A DNA stretch of 43,284 nucleotides from Chloroflexota bacterium (GTDB lineage Bacteria > Chloroflexota > Anaerolineae > UBA1429). The notes under the pieces are model-generated. The model saw only the letters and a program-made list of their open reading frames with translations. It searched no databases and was not told the DNA's origin. This document shows, in pieces, positions 25,824 through 34,299 of this stretch (the first letter of the stretch is position 1; the number at the start of each line of letters is the position of its first letter). The DNA is taken from contig JAJFUJ010000068.1 in the NCBI GenBank assembly GCA_021372475.1, forward strand, positions 1 to 43,284. Reading direction: 5' to 3'. The position numbers and the translations under genes were made by a program.

Positions 25824-28800
25824 GTGAATAAGACATTTATCTTCGGTACCTTTATGCGCCAAGCCCTGGTCGCTGGATGCGTTATTTTTGCGTTTCTTTT
25901 GCTTGGAACGACCATTGATGCCGCCGCTCCCAGTGTGAGCACTGCCCCCCTCCTCATCACCAATACCGCCAATCCCTTAGTTGCACCGGGGCTATCTCTC
26001 ACATCCGCCGACCAAGTGCGGATAAGCTGGATTGAAGATGGCTCTATCAAGGTTATCTCCCCCGGCGTGCGCTGGAACACCTCAGTAGCTCCAGATCAGG
26101 CAGCAAAATTGGAGAATACGTCGCTGGCATTTACGGCAGGTGATTACTTGGCCTGGAGTGCATCATCTCCGGGTACTCGCCTGATATATGCGCAACGGCT
26201 GGAGGAGCTCAATCCTTCCGCGCGCCTTTCCGCTCCAGCCGATGCTGTTTTCACAGTTGACCATTTTGGCACCATACACGCAGCCTGGGCTGAAGCAACC
26301 AAACTCTATTATGCCAACAGCCGTTCTGTAACTAGGACGTATGAGCTATCCGCGCCAGCCTCGGACTTGATAATAAGCGTAGATATCAGCGGGACTGCTT
26401 TTCTGGCATGGGGACAAGTTAACGTCACTCCGGAAAACAATGGTATCTATCTGCTGCAGGTTAAAGAGCTGGCAGCACCGACTCGCATCGCGGCTTCCGG
26501 AGTACATCCCCAGATACAGACAGGTGCGAAAATACATGCCGCCTTTGCCGTCAGTGACACCCTGCTCTATGTAAACAGCGACGATTGGCAACACACGTAC
26601 ACCGTTACCACTGGTATTGAGCAGGATGCACCGTTTTGTCTGGCGCTCGGAGAGGATGATACCGCTCATTTGGCCTGGTACCAGAATGACACTATCCAGG
26701 CTGCCTTCTCTACAGATTGGTCATTGACCAGGCAAAAGCTGGTTTCTGCTGAACATGTCAATCATTTGAAACTGGCTATAGATGGACGCGGTGAAGCTCA
26801 CTTTGCATATAGCATGTTGAATGCTAGCGGACAGGCCGATATCTATTACTTTTCTCCGCCAAGTACAATTCTCCAAGTTGCCCTCTCGCCAGAATTGGCG
26901 GGGGAATATATCACTGCTTCTACCCAGCTACATGCCGTGACCAATCTGGCAGACTCCGATGTGCTAAAGATGAGCTTTTACCTGACCATTGACACACCAG
27001 AGAGCACGAACACATATGTTCCCCTAGGAATAGATTCGGACGGCGGTGACGGCTGGAATGCTACTCTGCGCACACCAGGTATCACGCCCCAGCAGGTTCG
27101 CGCCTGCGTCTTGGCAACCGCAACTAGCGGAGCACAAGCAAGAGCCTGCAGCGGTGTGTTTACTCTGGTACCCCAGGATTGGCCCGATGTCTGGCTGGAT
27201 AGTTCTATAAACTTCGACGGAGAGCCGATTGTCTTTGCCTACATCACACCAAATGCAGCACAGTCGCAGATAGACGTTTACGCCCAGCCGGCAACTTGCC
27301 TGACGCCGGAATCATTATGCCCCGCCAACTCGCAGGTCAAGTACCTTGGTCGTTATACGCTTGCCCAGTCTGGCGGAGGACGTGTTACCAGGCAGCGTCT
27401 GGTTCTAAACACCAACATGCTTTCAGACGGGCTTTACTACCTCAGCGCAGCATTGGTCTCTGAGCAGGCAGTAACGAGCACGTTCGATACCCCAATTCGC
27501 GTGCACCACCTGAATCCGCCTAAGGTTGAGGTGTTGCCAACATCGTCGACTTACGCAGTCGGCGAAATGCTTAAAGTGCAGGCGAGGGTTAAAGAGGGAC
27601 AATCTTCTGTAACACACATTGACTATTACCTGGTTCATACTTATGAGCCAACTAATATCGATGACCTGGATACCCTCTCGCGAGGTGATATCTGGTTGGG
27701 AACCGCCAGACCACTCGACAACTGGAGCATTCGGGTGCCGGTGAACAGCAGTTGGCTCGGTGATTCGTGGCAGATCAAGGCAATCGCGTATGATGAAATG
27801 AGCCTTTATACAATCGCATATAGTGAGCATTCGCTGTCTATCGTGAATTCTGGCTACCCTCATCTTACTTTTATACAGCTCGAAGCCGATCAGACTTTGC
27901 GAGGGCAGGTAACGACCAGAGTAACGCCCAGCCTGGCTCTTTCTGACCAGGATTATATCAATCTATACATCTCCAAGGATTCGTCTAGCTGGACTGTATT
28001 GGGAGCCTTTACACAGAGCGGCGATGAGTGGACCTGCAAATGGAATACCCGTGCGTGGCCTAATGGTCACTATACCCTCATGGCTACTGTACATTTGGCG
28101 GATGCGTCATTCGGCAAGCCATCCCTGGTTGATATATATATCGACAATACTCCCCTTGGCTACACGTTCACATCACCGCTTGCCGGTGCAACTGTACATG
28201 GCGAAGTAACCCTGGACATTTCCTCGTCGCAATCCATATCGATGCCTTCAAACGTCCACTTTATTCTACAGGACAGTCAACGCGGCTATTATGATCTAGG
28301 AGAAGCCCCTAATCGCGATGGGCATTACAGCATTGTCTGGAATAGCCGCCTGGTGCTCGATGGTATATACACCATTACAGCTTCCATCACAGAAGCCGGT
28401 GGACGATATATCCAGCTAGAAAAGATGGTTCGCGTCAGCAACACGGCTCCCACAATTCATTTTATAGGCAATGATTTCACACGGCTTCACAATGGTTCCA
28501 TTCAAGTATGCTGGCAGGCATCGGGAACGGCCCAAACTACAGTCCGCCTGGAATACAGCCCGGATAATGGCGTCCGCTGGCTGCAATTAGCCGCTAATCT
28601 CCCGGCTTCCGGCTGTTATGACTGGGATTCTTCCACCACGCCAGACTCCAGCCAGGGACGTTTGCGGGCTATTGCTGCAAGCGGTGTCCTTGAGACCAAG
28701 GTCACTAGCAACGTGCTGCTTGTGAACAATGTGGCAGAGGCTCCGGTATTGACAGTGCTCGCTCCTGCGAATGAGACGATTCACGGACAAACAGTCCGGG

Positions 28801-31124
28801 TTGCGTGGCAAAGCTGGAATCCTGACGCTGAGAACCTAAAGATCGATATTGCCTATCGCGTACCGAACGGAGTATGGATCTCTTTGGGCAGCAATCTTGA
28901 GGCCAATGGCGAGTTTATCTGGGATGTTTCCGAGTTATCCAGGATGTCCTGCGAGCTCCGAATCACCGCCCGTGCAGCTTCGGGGCTGTCATCGACTAGC
29001 TATCGGGATATAGAGCTTATCCCTAGTGAGCCGCTTACAATTCGCTTATTTTCGCCAAACGGCGGTGAACAGCTAAGTGATGAGGCATTGATACTTTGGA
29101 ATATTCCTGCGGCCAAAGAAAAGCAGGCCCTTGTCGATGTATACGTTAGCGACAACGCAGGGCAGTCCTGGCTGCCTTTGGCAGAAGGGCTGCAGGATAC
29201 CAGTTACTATCAGTGGCAGCTTTCGTTTCTCCCTCCTGGAGACCAATACCGAGTCAAGGTTGTAGCGCGAACACTGTCGGCTCAAGCTGAAGCCGTCAGT
29301 GCCGCGACATTTACCATCGGGAATCCTCCTAAGCCTACATTAAGGCTTGTCAGGCCCAATTCTGGTAATGCCCTGTTTGGGTTGCAACGCGTCGAGTGGC
29401 TGGTGACATCCGGATCGGGGTGCGCTCGCACAGCCAGCCTAGAAATTCGCCCCCTTGGGCAGACTATCTGGGATCCGCTGGTGCAGGGGATCCCAGATGA
29501 TGGATTTTACATATGGAATACCAGCCTTTTACCTGACGGGTTATACGAGCTGCGACTTGTTATTACGGATAATACGGATGCGAATCTGGAGGCTCTAGTT
29601 AAGGTTGAACTCCTGAACCACGACAATCATCCTCCACAAGTGCGCTTGCTCTCCACAGGTCTAGTAGCTGGATCTAGTTTGCTGCCGATTCGCTGGGAAG
29701 CGCTAGATATAGACAATGACGCGTTAACTGCTACTATCGAGATATCCAGTGCGTTAACGAACGAGTGGACGGAAATTGCAAAAGTTGATGCGGCGAGGGG
29801 TGTATATTGGTGGCGGCCGGATTCGACCGCCCTTGATGGGCGCCTGCGCCTTGTTATCGCTGATGGGACGTCAGAAACATCCTCCGAAGTTGCCCTATCC
29901 GCCTATCAGTACGAGCCAACCCTTGCTTGGACGGATGAGGATGCTGCTCGCGAAACTGGACAGCTCAAGTGGGCCGCTCAAAACACCTTGGGTCAAAATC
30001 GAGCGGTTGACATCTACCTGAACAGCACAAACAACCTAAGCAGACGCAGTCTGGTGCAAGAGACAATGGGAACGTCCTATACTATCGATATGAAGACGCT
30101 CGAACCAGGTGTTCTCTACCTTGCACAGCTAGAAACAGTTACCGCACGAGCGCGAGAGATGCTGCCCGCGATAAGCTTGCTGGTCCCTCCGTTGCCATTC
30201 CAGGAACCCAAGCTACAGGTGCAGTTGCCTCAGACTCCCGTCACCTGGACGCAATCGCACGAGATCACCTGGGAGACCGATGACCCTCTCGGGCGCACGT
30301 TGTCTATTCAGATTTACTTGAGTGATAATGGTGGATCGAGCTGGGAAACCCTGTCAAGAGATGCCGCGACTGCCGGCTCCTATAGTCTGGATACCACCCA
30401 ATTCGCAAATGGGCTCTACCTTGTCAAGATAACAGCAGATAATAAGCAGGTAAGTACCAGCCGCATCAGCGCACCAATCTATATAAATAATCCTGGCAAT
30501 AACCGCCCGATAGTCTCGCTACTGATGCCATATGATTCGGTTTGGTCCGGGACTAAAACGCTGCGTTGGATAACCGCCCATAACGATAAGGACACTACGT
30601 TGGCCTCGCTGTCATACAGCACCGATGATGGTCGCTCATGGCAACCGATCGCGGTGGCGCTTCCCGACTCTGGCAGCTATGTGCTCAATACCAATATGCT
30701 GCCAAACGCAGCGCGGGTATGGTTGCGGGTACTAGTTACCGATGGGGAATATACCAACCAGGATGTAATTGATACGCCGATTCGTATCGCCAACTATGCA
30801 AATCCTGTAATACACCTCACGATACCCTCGCAGGATATAAATGATACGGAAGACCTTATTTTATCTTGGCAAGCAGTATCCGCACTTGCGCGACCCCTAG
30901 AAGTTACGCTCGATTATTCCACCAACGACGGCGCTAGCTGGACAGAGCTGGCAGGAGGATTATCTGCCAGCGGGACCTACCCGCTGAATAGCCAACTAAC
31001 GTCATCAAGCTCCCAGGTGCTTGTACGTGCGACTGCATCCACCAAGTGGGGCAAAGGCATCGATACACTAATGGTCGCGGTACCTTCTAGCTTGGATGCC
31101 GCTTTTACGCCGTTTGAACCATAA
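25824..31124 (+). CDS. giant secreted repeat protein (beta-propeller-like N-terminus plus Ig/FnIII-like repeats)
   Basis: A product of about 1766 residues with an N-terminal signal peptide (hydrophobic VAGCVIFAFLLLGTTIDAAA). GTG at 25824 or ATG at 25854 may be the start; neither has a good ribosome-binding site. Residues about 45-340 contain repeated G-x-x-H-x-A-W strands, as in GTIHAAWAE, DTAHLAWYQ and GEAHFAY, suggesting a beta-propeller. From about residue 710 the protein is a train of 100-residue modules, each with a core like Y-S-x-D-x-G-x-S-W-x-x-L and S-G-x-Y-x-W-N. There is no C-terminal membrane helix, sorting motif or dockerin visible. Likely an extracellular or cell-surface protein in adhesion, matrix or glycan binding; a specific function cannot be assigned. 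Confidence 0.85.
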   Translation: MNKTFIFGTFMRQALVAGCVIFAFLLLGTTIDAAAPSVSTAPLLITNTANPLVAPGLSLTSADQVRISWIEDGSIKVISPGVRWNTSVAPDQAAKLENTSLAFTAGDYLAWSASSPGTRLIYAQRLEELNPSARLSAPADAVFTVDHFGTIHAAWAEATKLYYANSRSVTRTYELSAPASDLIISVDISGTAFLAWGQVNVTPENNGIYLLQVKELAAPTRIAASGVHPQIQTGAKIHAAFAVSDTLLYVNSDDWQHTYTVTTGIEQDAPFCLALGEDDTAHLAWYQNDTIQAAFSTDWSLTRQKLVSAEHVNHLKLAIDGRGEAHFAYSMLNASGQADIYYFSPPSTILQVALSPELAGEYITASTQLHAVTNLADSDVLKMSFYLTIDTPESTNTYVPLGIDSDGGDGWNATLRTPGITPQQVRACVLATATSGAQARACSGVFTLVPQDWPDVWLDSSINFDGEPIVFAYITPNAAQSQIDVYAQPATCLTPESLCPANSQVKYLGRYTLAQSGGGRVTRQRLVLNTNMLSDGLYYLSAALVSEQAVTSTFDTPIRVHHLNPPKVEVLPTSSTYAVGEMLKVQARVKEGQSSVTHIDYYLVHTYEPTNIDDLDTLSRGDIWLGTARPLDNWSIRVPVNSSWLGDSWQIKAIAYDEMSLYTIAYSEHSLSIVNSGYPHLTFIQLEADQTLRGQVTTRVTPSLALSDQDYINLYISKDSSSWTVLGAFTQSGDEWTCKWNTRAWPNGHYTLMATVHLADASFGKPSLVDIYIDNTPLGYTFTSPLAGATVHGEVTLDISSSQSISMPSNVHFILQDSQRGYYDLGEAPNRDGHYSIVWNSRLVLDGIYTITASITEAGGRYIQLEKMVRVSNTAPTIHFIGNDFTRLHNGSIQVCWQASGTAQTTVRLEYSPDNGVRWLQLAANLPASGCYDWDSSTTPDSSQGRLRAIAASGVLETKVTSNVLLVNNVAEAPVLTVLAPANETIHGQTVRVAWQSWNPDAENLKIDIAYRVPNGVWISLGSNLEANGEFIWDVSELSRMSCELRITARAASGLSSTSYRDIELIPSEPLTIRLFSPNGGEQLSDEALILWNIPAAKEKQALVDVYVSDNAGQSWLPLAEGLQDTSYYQWQLSFLPPGDQYRVKVVARTLSAQAEAVSAATFTIGNPPKPTLRLVRPNSGNALFGLQRVEWLVTSGSGCARTASLEIRPLGQTIWDPLVQGIPDDGFYIWNTSLLPDGLYELRLVITDNTDANLEALVKVELLNHDNHPPQVRLLSTGLVAGSSLLPIRWEALDIDNDALTATIEISSALTNEWTEIAKVDAARGVYWWRPDSTALDGRLRLVIADGTSETSSEVALSAYQYEPTLAWTDEDAARETGQLKWAAQNTLGQNRAVDIYLNSTNNLSRRSLVQETMGTSYTIDMKTLEPGVLYLAQLETVTARAREMLPAISLLVPPLPFQEPKLQVQLPQTPVTWTQSHEITWETDDPLGRTLSIQIYLSDNGGSSWETLSRDAATAGSYSLDTTQFANGLYLVKITADNKQVSTSRISAPIYINNPGNNRPIVSLLMPYDSVWSGTKTLRWITAHNDKDTTLASLSYSTDDGRSWQPIAVALPDSGSYVLNTNMLPNAARVWLRVLVTDGEYTNQDVIDTPIRIANYANPVIHLTIPSQDINDTEDLILSWQAVSALARPLEVTLDYSTNDGASWTELAGGLSASGTYPLNSQLTSSSSQVLVRATASTKWGKGIDTLMVAVPSSLDAAFTPFEP
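27950..31070 (+). repeat. tandem protein repeats with a ~300-bp period
   Basis: The conserved core recurs at about 28541, 28849, 29131, 29440, 29737, 30007, 30307, 30610 and 30910, spacings of 270-309 bp. Two more divergent copies are at about 27958 and 28253. The best copies read LDYSTNDGASWTELAGGL, LSYSTDDGRSWQPIAVAL and IYLSDNGGSSWETLS. DNA identity between copies is low by eye, so this is an old protein repeat and not a recent DNA duplication. Confidence 0.8.
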
Positions 31125-31128
31125 ATCA

Positions 31129-31160
31129 AAGAAGGAGCGTCTAGTAAACCACTCCTTCTT
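31129..31160. terminator. candidate bidirectional terminator
   Basis: AAGAAGGAG (31129-31137) and CTCCTTCTT (31152-31160) form a 9-bp stem with a 14-nt loop, between the convergent giant-protein and phosphofructokinase genes. T-tracts are short. Confidence 0.45.
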
Positions 31161-31172
31161 GCAGCTCGCTGC

Positions 31173-32381
31173 TCAACTACGCTTGGCAACCAGATGCTTG
31201 GATAATCTGGCATAACGCTTGAGCGGACCACCGATGAGCGGCCGTGCATAACGTATAAACTCTTCCGTCACACCGTTGCCGTGTGAGTTGATATACTCCA
31301 TCGGAACGACATGTTCTTTATTGGCCACCTGGGCTAACGGCGCCAGGCCGTATTCGATATGGTATACTTCGCTAGGTTGGCGAAGAATCGTAACCATCTG
31401 CCCCGTTTTGCCCTCCGCTGCAGCGCGAACTGCCAATCTGCCAACCTGATATGCCTCTTCCCGGTCGATTGGCGATTGCAGGGAAGCGAATGAGCGCTGA
31501 AGATAACCGGGTTTATCGTAACGCGTGCGCAGCTTGAGGCGGTCTTTGATCGTCTGGTCGAGAAATTCTACCACGCCGCCCTTTAGGATGTGCCCGAAGG
31601 CATCCACATCCCCGCGGCCGGAGCCTAAATCCTCGCCACTTTCGTCCTTCGCACCTTCTGAGACGGCTACTACACAGTAGCCTAAACGATGATAGACTTC
31701 CTCGACATCGCTGACGATCTGCTCGATTGAAATGCCCCTTTCCGGAAGGTAAATGAGGTGAGGAGGATCATCCGGCGTTTCCTTGGCCAACGCTGTGGAT
31801 GCAGTGAGCCAACCAGCATTGCGGCCCATTATCTCCATAAACTTCACCGGGCTGCTATCGCCCATCGCCAAGGTATCATAACCGGTATCGCGAATTGCGG
31901 TGGCAACAAAACGCGCGGCGCTGCCAAAGCCTGGACAGTGATCCGTCTCTGCCAAATCGTTATCGACTGTCTTGGGTACACCAATCGCATGCATCTCGTA
32001 GCCTTTGGAAAGGGCCAACTGAGCGATTTTATTGGTGGTATCCATCGAATCATTGCCACCAATGTAGAAAAAGTAACGCACGTTGTAGGCAATGAACACC
32101 TCAAGCAAGCGCTCATAATCCGTATCTTTTACCTTGTAGCGCACGGTCCCCAGCGCAGAGGCCGGCGTGTCACGCAGCGTTTCGAGGGTAGCGGGCGTTT
32201 CCTGGCGCAAATCCATCATCTCTTCATGTAGCAAGCCCTGAATCCCATGCACCATCCCATAAATGCCTTCGATCTGCGGATGAGCCATAGCCTCTTGGAT
32301 AACGCCGACCAAACTGTTATTGATTACCGCGGTGGGGCCGCCTGATTGCCCAACCACCAAGTTGCCACGAGTAATAGCCAT
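31173..32381 (-). CDS. pfp: 6-phosphofructokinase, pyrophosphate-dependent type
   Basis: Phosphorylates fructose-6-phosphate in glycolysis, and reversibly if PPi-dependent. The 402 residues start with the phosphate-binding loop NLVVGQSGGPTAVINNS and include PKTVDNDLAETDH (catalytic TVDND), FMEIMGRNAGWLTA and YLPERG. Where ATP enzymes have GGDGS and a PxTIDND with Gly, this protein has GGNDS and PK before TVDND. That Asp-plus-Lys pair is the established mark of PPi-dependent PFKs. GGGAGGG lies about 5 nt before the ATG. It is separated from the upstream glycosyltransferase by 62 nt. Assignment as a PFK is firm; the phosphoryl donor is inferred from motifs. Confidence 0.9.
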   Translation of the reverse strand: MAITRGNLVVGQSGGPTAVINNSLVGVIQEAMAHPQIEGIYGMVHGIQGLLHEEMMDLRQETPATLETLRDTPASALGTVRYKVKDTDYERLLEVFIAYNVRYFFYIGGNDSMDTTNKIAQLALSKGYEMHAIGVPKTVDNDLAETDHCPGFGSAARFVATAIRDTGYDTLAMGDSSPVKFMEIMGRNAGWLTASTALAKETPDDPPHLIYLPERGISIEQIVSDVEEVYHRLGYCVVAVSEGAKDESGEDLGSGRGDVDAFGHILKGGVVEFLDQTIKDRLKLRTRYDKPGYLQRSFASLQSPIDREEAYQVGRLAVRAAAEGKTGQMVTILRQPSEVYHIEYGLAPLAQVANKEHVVPMEYINSHGNGVTEEFIRYARPLIGGPLKRYARLSKHLVAKRS

Positions 32382-32443
32382 GCATCCCTCCCAAAATAAG
32401 ATTCAGTTTTTGATAATACAATGGTAAGGTTGATTTTGTAAAA

Positions 32444-34060
32444 TCACCCCGGCTGGCGTTTGAGTATCTGATAGTACGGTCCAAAGATCCGGTCAACTTT
32501 ATAATTCTGGTTTAGATAGATATCCACAATCTTGATCCCGGACGATTTACCAGAGTCATTGGGCTCGACAACGTCTTCAAACATCGAAAAACGCACAATT
32601 ACCGGAGTTTGCAGGCGTTCCAGGTCGCTAACGATTTCTTCCTGTACTAATTGGGTTGTTGCGACACCCGGATGCAGCTCGTTATAGCGTGTGGCGCACT
32701 TACGTCCGGCTAAAAAGTAGAACAAGGCATCGTTGACGAAAATACGGTCATGGCGTGAGGTAGCCTCATAGATGGGTGTATCTGCAGGAACAATCTCACG
32801 GATATACTTGATCGCTGCGGCCTGGTTGGGTTCAACAGGCATACCCCATGCAGCCGGTATTTGATGGCCAGTGTTGGGTGTATTAGCCCAGATACCGCGT
32901 TCAAGGAGAGTTACCCGTTCATCGATTATCTGCTGACCAAACGGCGCCAATAGCAATAGTGCAACGCATAGAGTAAGTATGCCCTTTACTTTCCCGCTCT
33001 TCCAGGCCAACCCAAGCAGAGCCATACACAGGATGAAGCTAATCACCAACAGCCCTACAAGATGAATGAGGTCAGCGCGGATGCGCGACTGGTTAAGCGA
33101 TACAGCCGCAAAGAGCAGCAAGTAAGCAAAACCACTTAAACGGATAGCTTCGGACGGAGAAAGCTTGCGCCAGCGCAAACGGACGAGGCGTATGATGAGA
33201 TATAATGCTGTAAGCCCTAGAATCAGGTAGGGGAAATAATAAGGCCAGTTTTCTACGACTTGTGGCAGCAGTTTAGGATACGGCAGTGTCCGCACGAGGG
33301 GAAAGGTTGTGATGGGGAATACGATCAGATCTTCCCGTAGCGTTGTCGCTGGCACAGCAGCCAGCAGCAGCGCTGCTGCCGGGGCAACTACAATAGACGC
33401 GCCCAGTAGAAAGGGGGTTCCCAGTCGCAGCATCGCATGGCGACTGCGCTCTCCTCTGAGTGAAATACAGCCGGTAAGTGCCAACGGCAAAAAGGCCACA
33501 ACCTCGGCTACCAAAGCATAGGCCCCAAAATCATGTCTGAATAGGGTGGCCGTTCCTAACGCTAAACCGGCAAGAAACGTCATCCTGCGAGGATGGTTGG
33601 AATCAGCGAGATGTAGCAGGGCCAGAAAGCTGGATAATACCAGGAGCATTGCGATATAAACTGGGTAACCGTAAAACTCATAGAATCCGAGCCAAAGGGT
33701 AACGAGCAGCCACGTAATCACACCCATACCGCGCGAACCAAGCCGCTGCACCAGCGCCATACTGACTACGGCAACCGCCGCGCGGAAAAGAGTATCCCAT
33801 ACGCGCTCAACTAAAATCGTTGAGCCAAAAATCTTGAATAAGCCTGCCAGCGCATAGTACTGCCCGGGGCTGTAAACCGTCCAGAAATCGCGATACGGTA
33901 CATCGCCCCACAAGACGCGCTGGGCGCCGTAAACAATGAGGCCTTCATCATAAACATTAAGAGCTCGCGTGATCCCCAGGCCGATGTAGATCACTGAAAG
34001 ACCATAGAGGAGTATGTAGAGGCCAGTATTTGCCCAAGGTGCCCGCTTGGAGGTGTTCAT
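32444..34060 (-). CDS. GT39/ArnT-like membrane glycosyltransferase
   Basis: Polytopic membrane protein of 538 residues in the dolichyl/undecaprenyl-phosphate-sugar-dependent GT-C superfamily. After the first membrane helix (GLYILLYGLSVIYIGLGI) comes the acidic loop motif NVYDEGLIVYGAQ and then DVPYRDFWTVYSPGQYYALA. The Asp-Glu pair is the usual catalytic site of the GT39/GT83 group. About ten more hydrophobic segments follow, then a soluble C-terminal region of about 130 residues. ATG at 34060 has TAGGAG 5 nt upstream. Acceptor and sugar are unknown; protein or lipid glycosylation at the outer face of the membrane is the family role. Confidence 0.8.
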   Translation of the reverse strand: MNTSKRAPWANTGLYILLYGLSVIYIGLGITRALNVYDEGLIVYGAQRVLWGDVPYRDFWTVYSPGQYYALAGLFKIFGSTILVERVWDTLFRAAVAVVSMALVQRLGSRGMGVITWLLVTLWLGFYEFYGYPVYIAMLLVLSSFLALLHLADSNHPRRMTFLAGLALGTATLFRHDFGAYALVAEVVAFLPLALTGCISLRGERSRHAMLRLGTPFLLGASIVVAPAAALLLAAVPATTLREDLIVFPITTFPLVRTLPYPKLLPQVVENWPYYFPYLILGLTALYLIIRLVRLRWRKLSPSEAIRLSGFAYLLLFAAVSLNQSRIRADLIHLVGLLVISFILCMALLGLAWKSGKVKGILTLCVALLLLAPFGQQIIDERVTLLERGIWANTPNTGHQIPAAWGMPVEPNQAAAIKYIREIVPADTPIYEATSRHDRIFVNDALFYFLAGRKCATRYNELHPGVATTQLVQEEIVSDLERLQTPVIVRFSMFEDVVEPNDSGKSSGIKIVDIYLNQNYKVDRIFGPYYQILKRQPG

Positions 34061-34079
34061 ATTAGCTCCTACCGGGGAT

Positions 34080-34127
34080 AAAAAAGGCTCTCTCACAAGA
34101 CACCGCTGCGGCGTCGTGATAGAGAGC
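34080..34127 (-). terminator. intrinsic terminator of tRNA-Gly
   Basis: On the minus strand GCTCTCT...AGAGAGC arms (34121-34127 and 34087-34093) enclose a longer imperfect stem with an apex CGCCGC/GCGGTG. The stem is followed directly by six T residues (34085-34080). It ends the tRNA transcript before the glycosyltransferase start, which must therefore use read-through or another promoter. Confidence 0.85.
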
Positions 34128-34141
34128 TATTGCTACGCCAG

Positions 34142-34214
34142 AGCGGGTGGTGGGATTCGAACCCATGACATTCTGCTTGGGAAGCAGACGCTCTGCCAAC
34201 TGAGCTACACCCGC
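34142..34214 (-). tRNA. glyT: tRNA-Gly (anticodon CCC)
   Basis: Minus-strand cloverleaf of 73 nt. The acceptor stem is GCGGGTG/CACCCGC, the D-arm is GCTC...GAGC, and the anticodon stem TCTGC/GCAGA has loop TTCCCAA, giving anticodon CCC (reads GGG). The T-arm is ATGGG-TTCGAAT-CCCAC with one A-C mismatch. The 3' CCA is not encoded. A consensus promoter lies directly upstream and a terminator directly downstream, so it is a single-gene unit. Confidence 0.95.
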
Positions 34215-34222
34215 GCTACCGT

Positions 34223-34250
34223 AGTATAAACAAGATGGACGGGTTGTCAA
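34223..34250 (-). promoter_or_regulatory. tRNA-Gly promoter
   Basis: On the minus strand TTGACA (34245-34250), a 16-nt spacer and TATACT (34223-34228). Transcription would begin about 3 nt before the mature tRNA 5' end, leaving almost no leader for RNase P. Confidence 0.75.
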
Positions 34251-34256
34251 ACTATT

Positions 34257-34283
34257 TTGACCTGTTTTAGCTTAGCTTATAAT
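34257..34283 (+). promoter_or_regulatory. candidate promoter of the mazG-ECF operon
   Basis: TTGACC (34257-34262), a short 15-nt spacer and a perfect TATAAT (34278-34283). Its -35 is back to back with the tRNA -35, 6 nt apart. The start site near 34290 would leave a leader of only about 10 nt that clips the ribosome-binding site AAAGGAG (34289-34295). The true start of transcription may therefore differ. Confidence 0.4.
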
Positions 34284-34299
34284 GAAACAAAGGAGCATA

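Noticed and set aside
27950-31070. CRISPR-like or recent DNA tandem repeat
   Set aside because: The periodicity is at protein level; nucleotide copies are strongly diverged and there are no short identical repeats with spacers.
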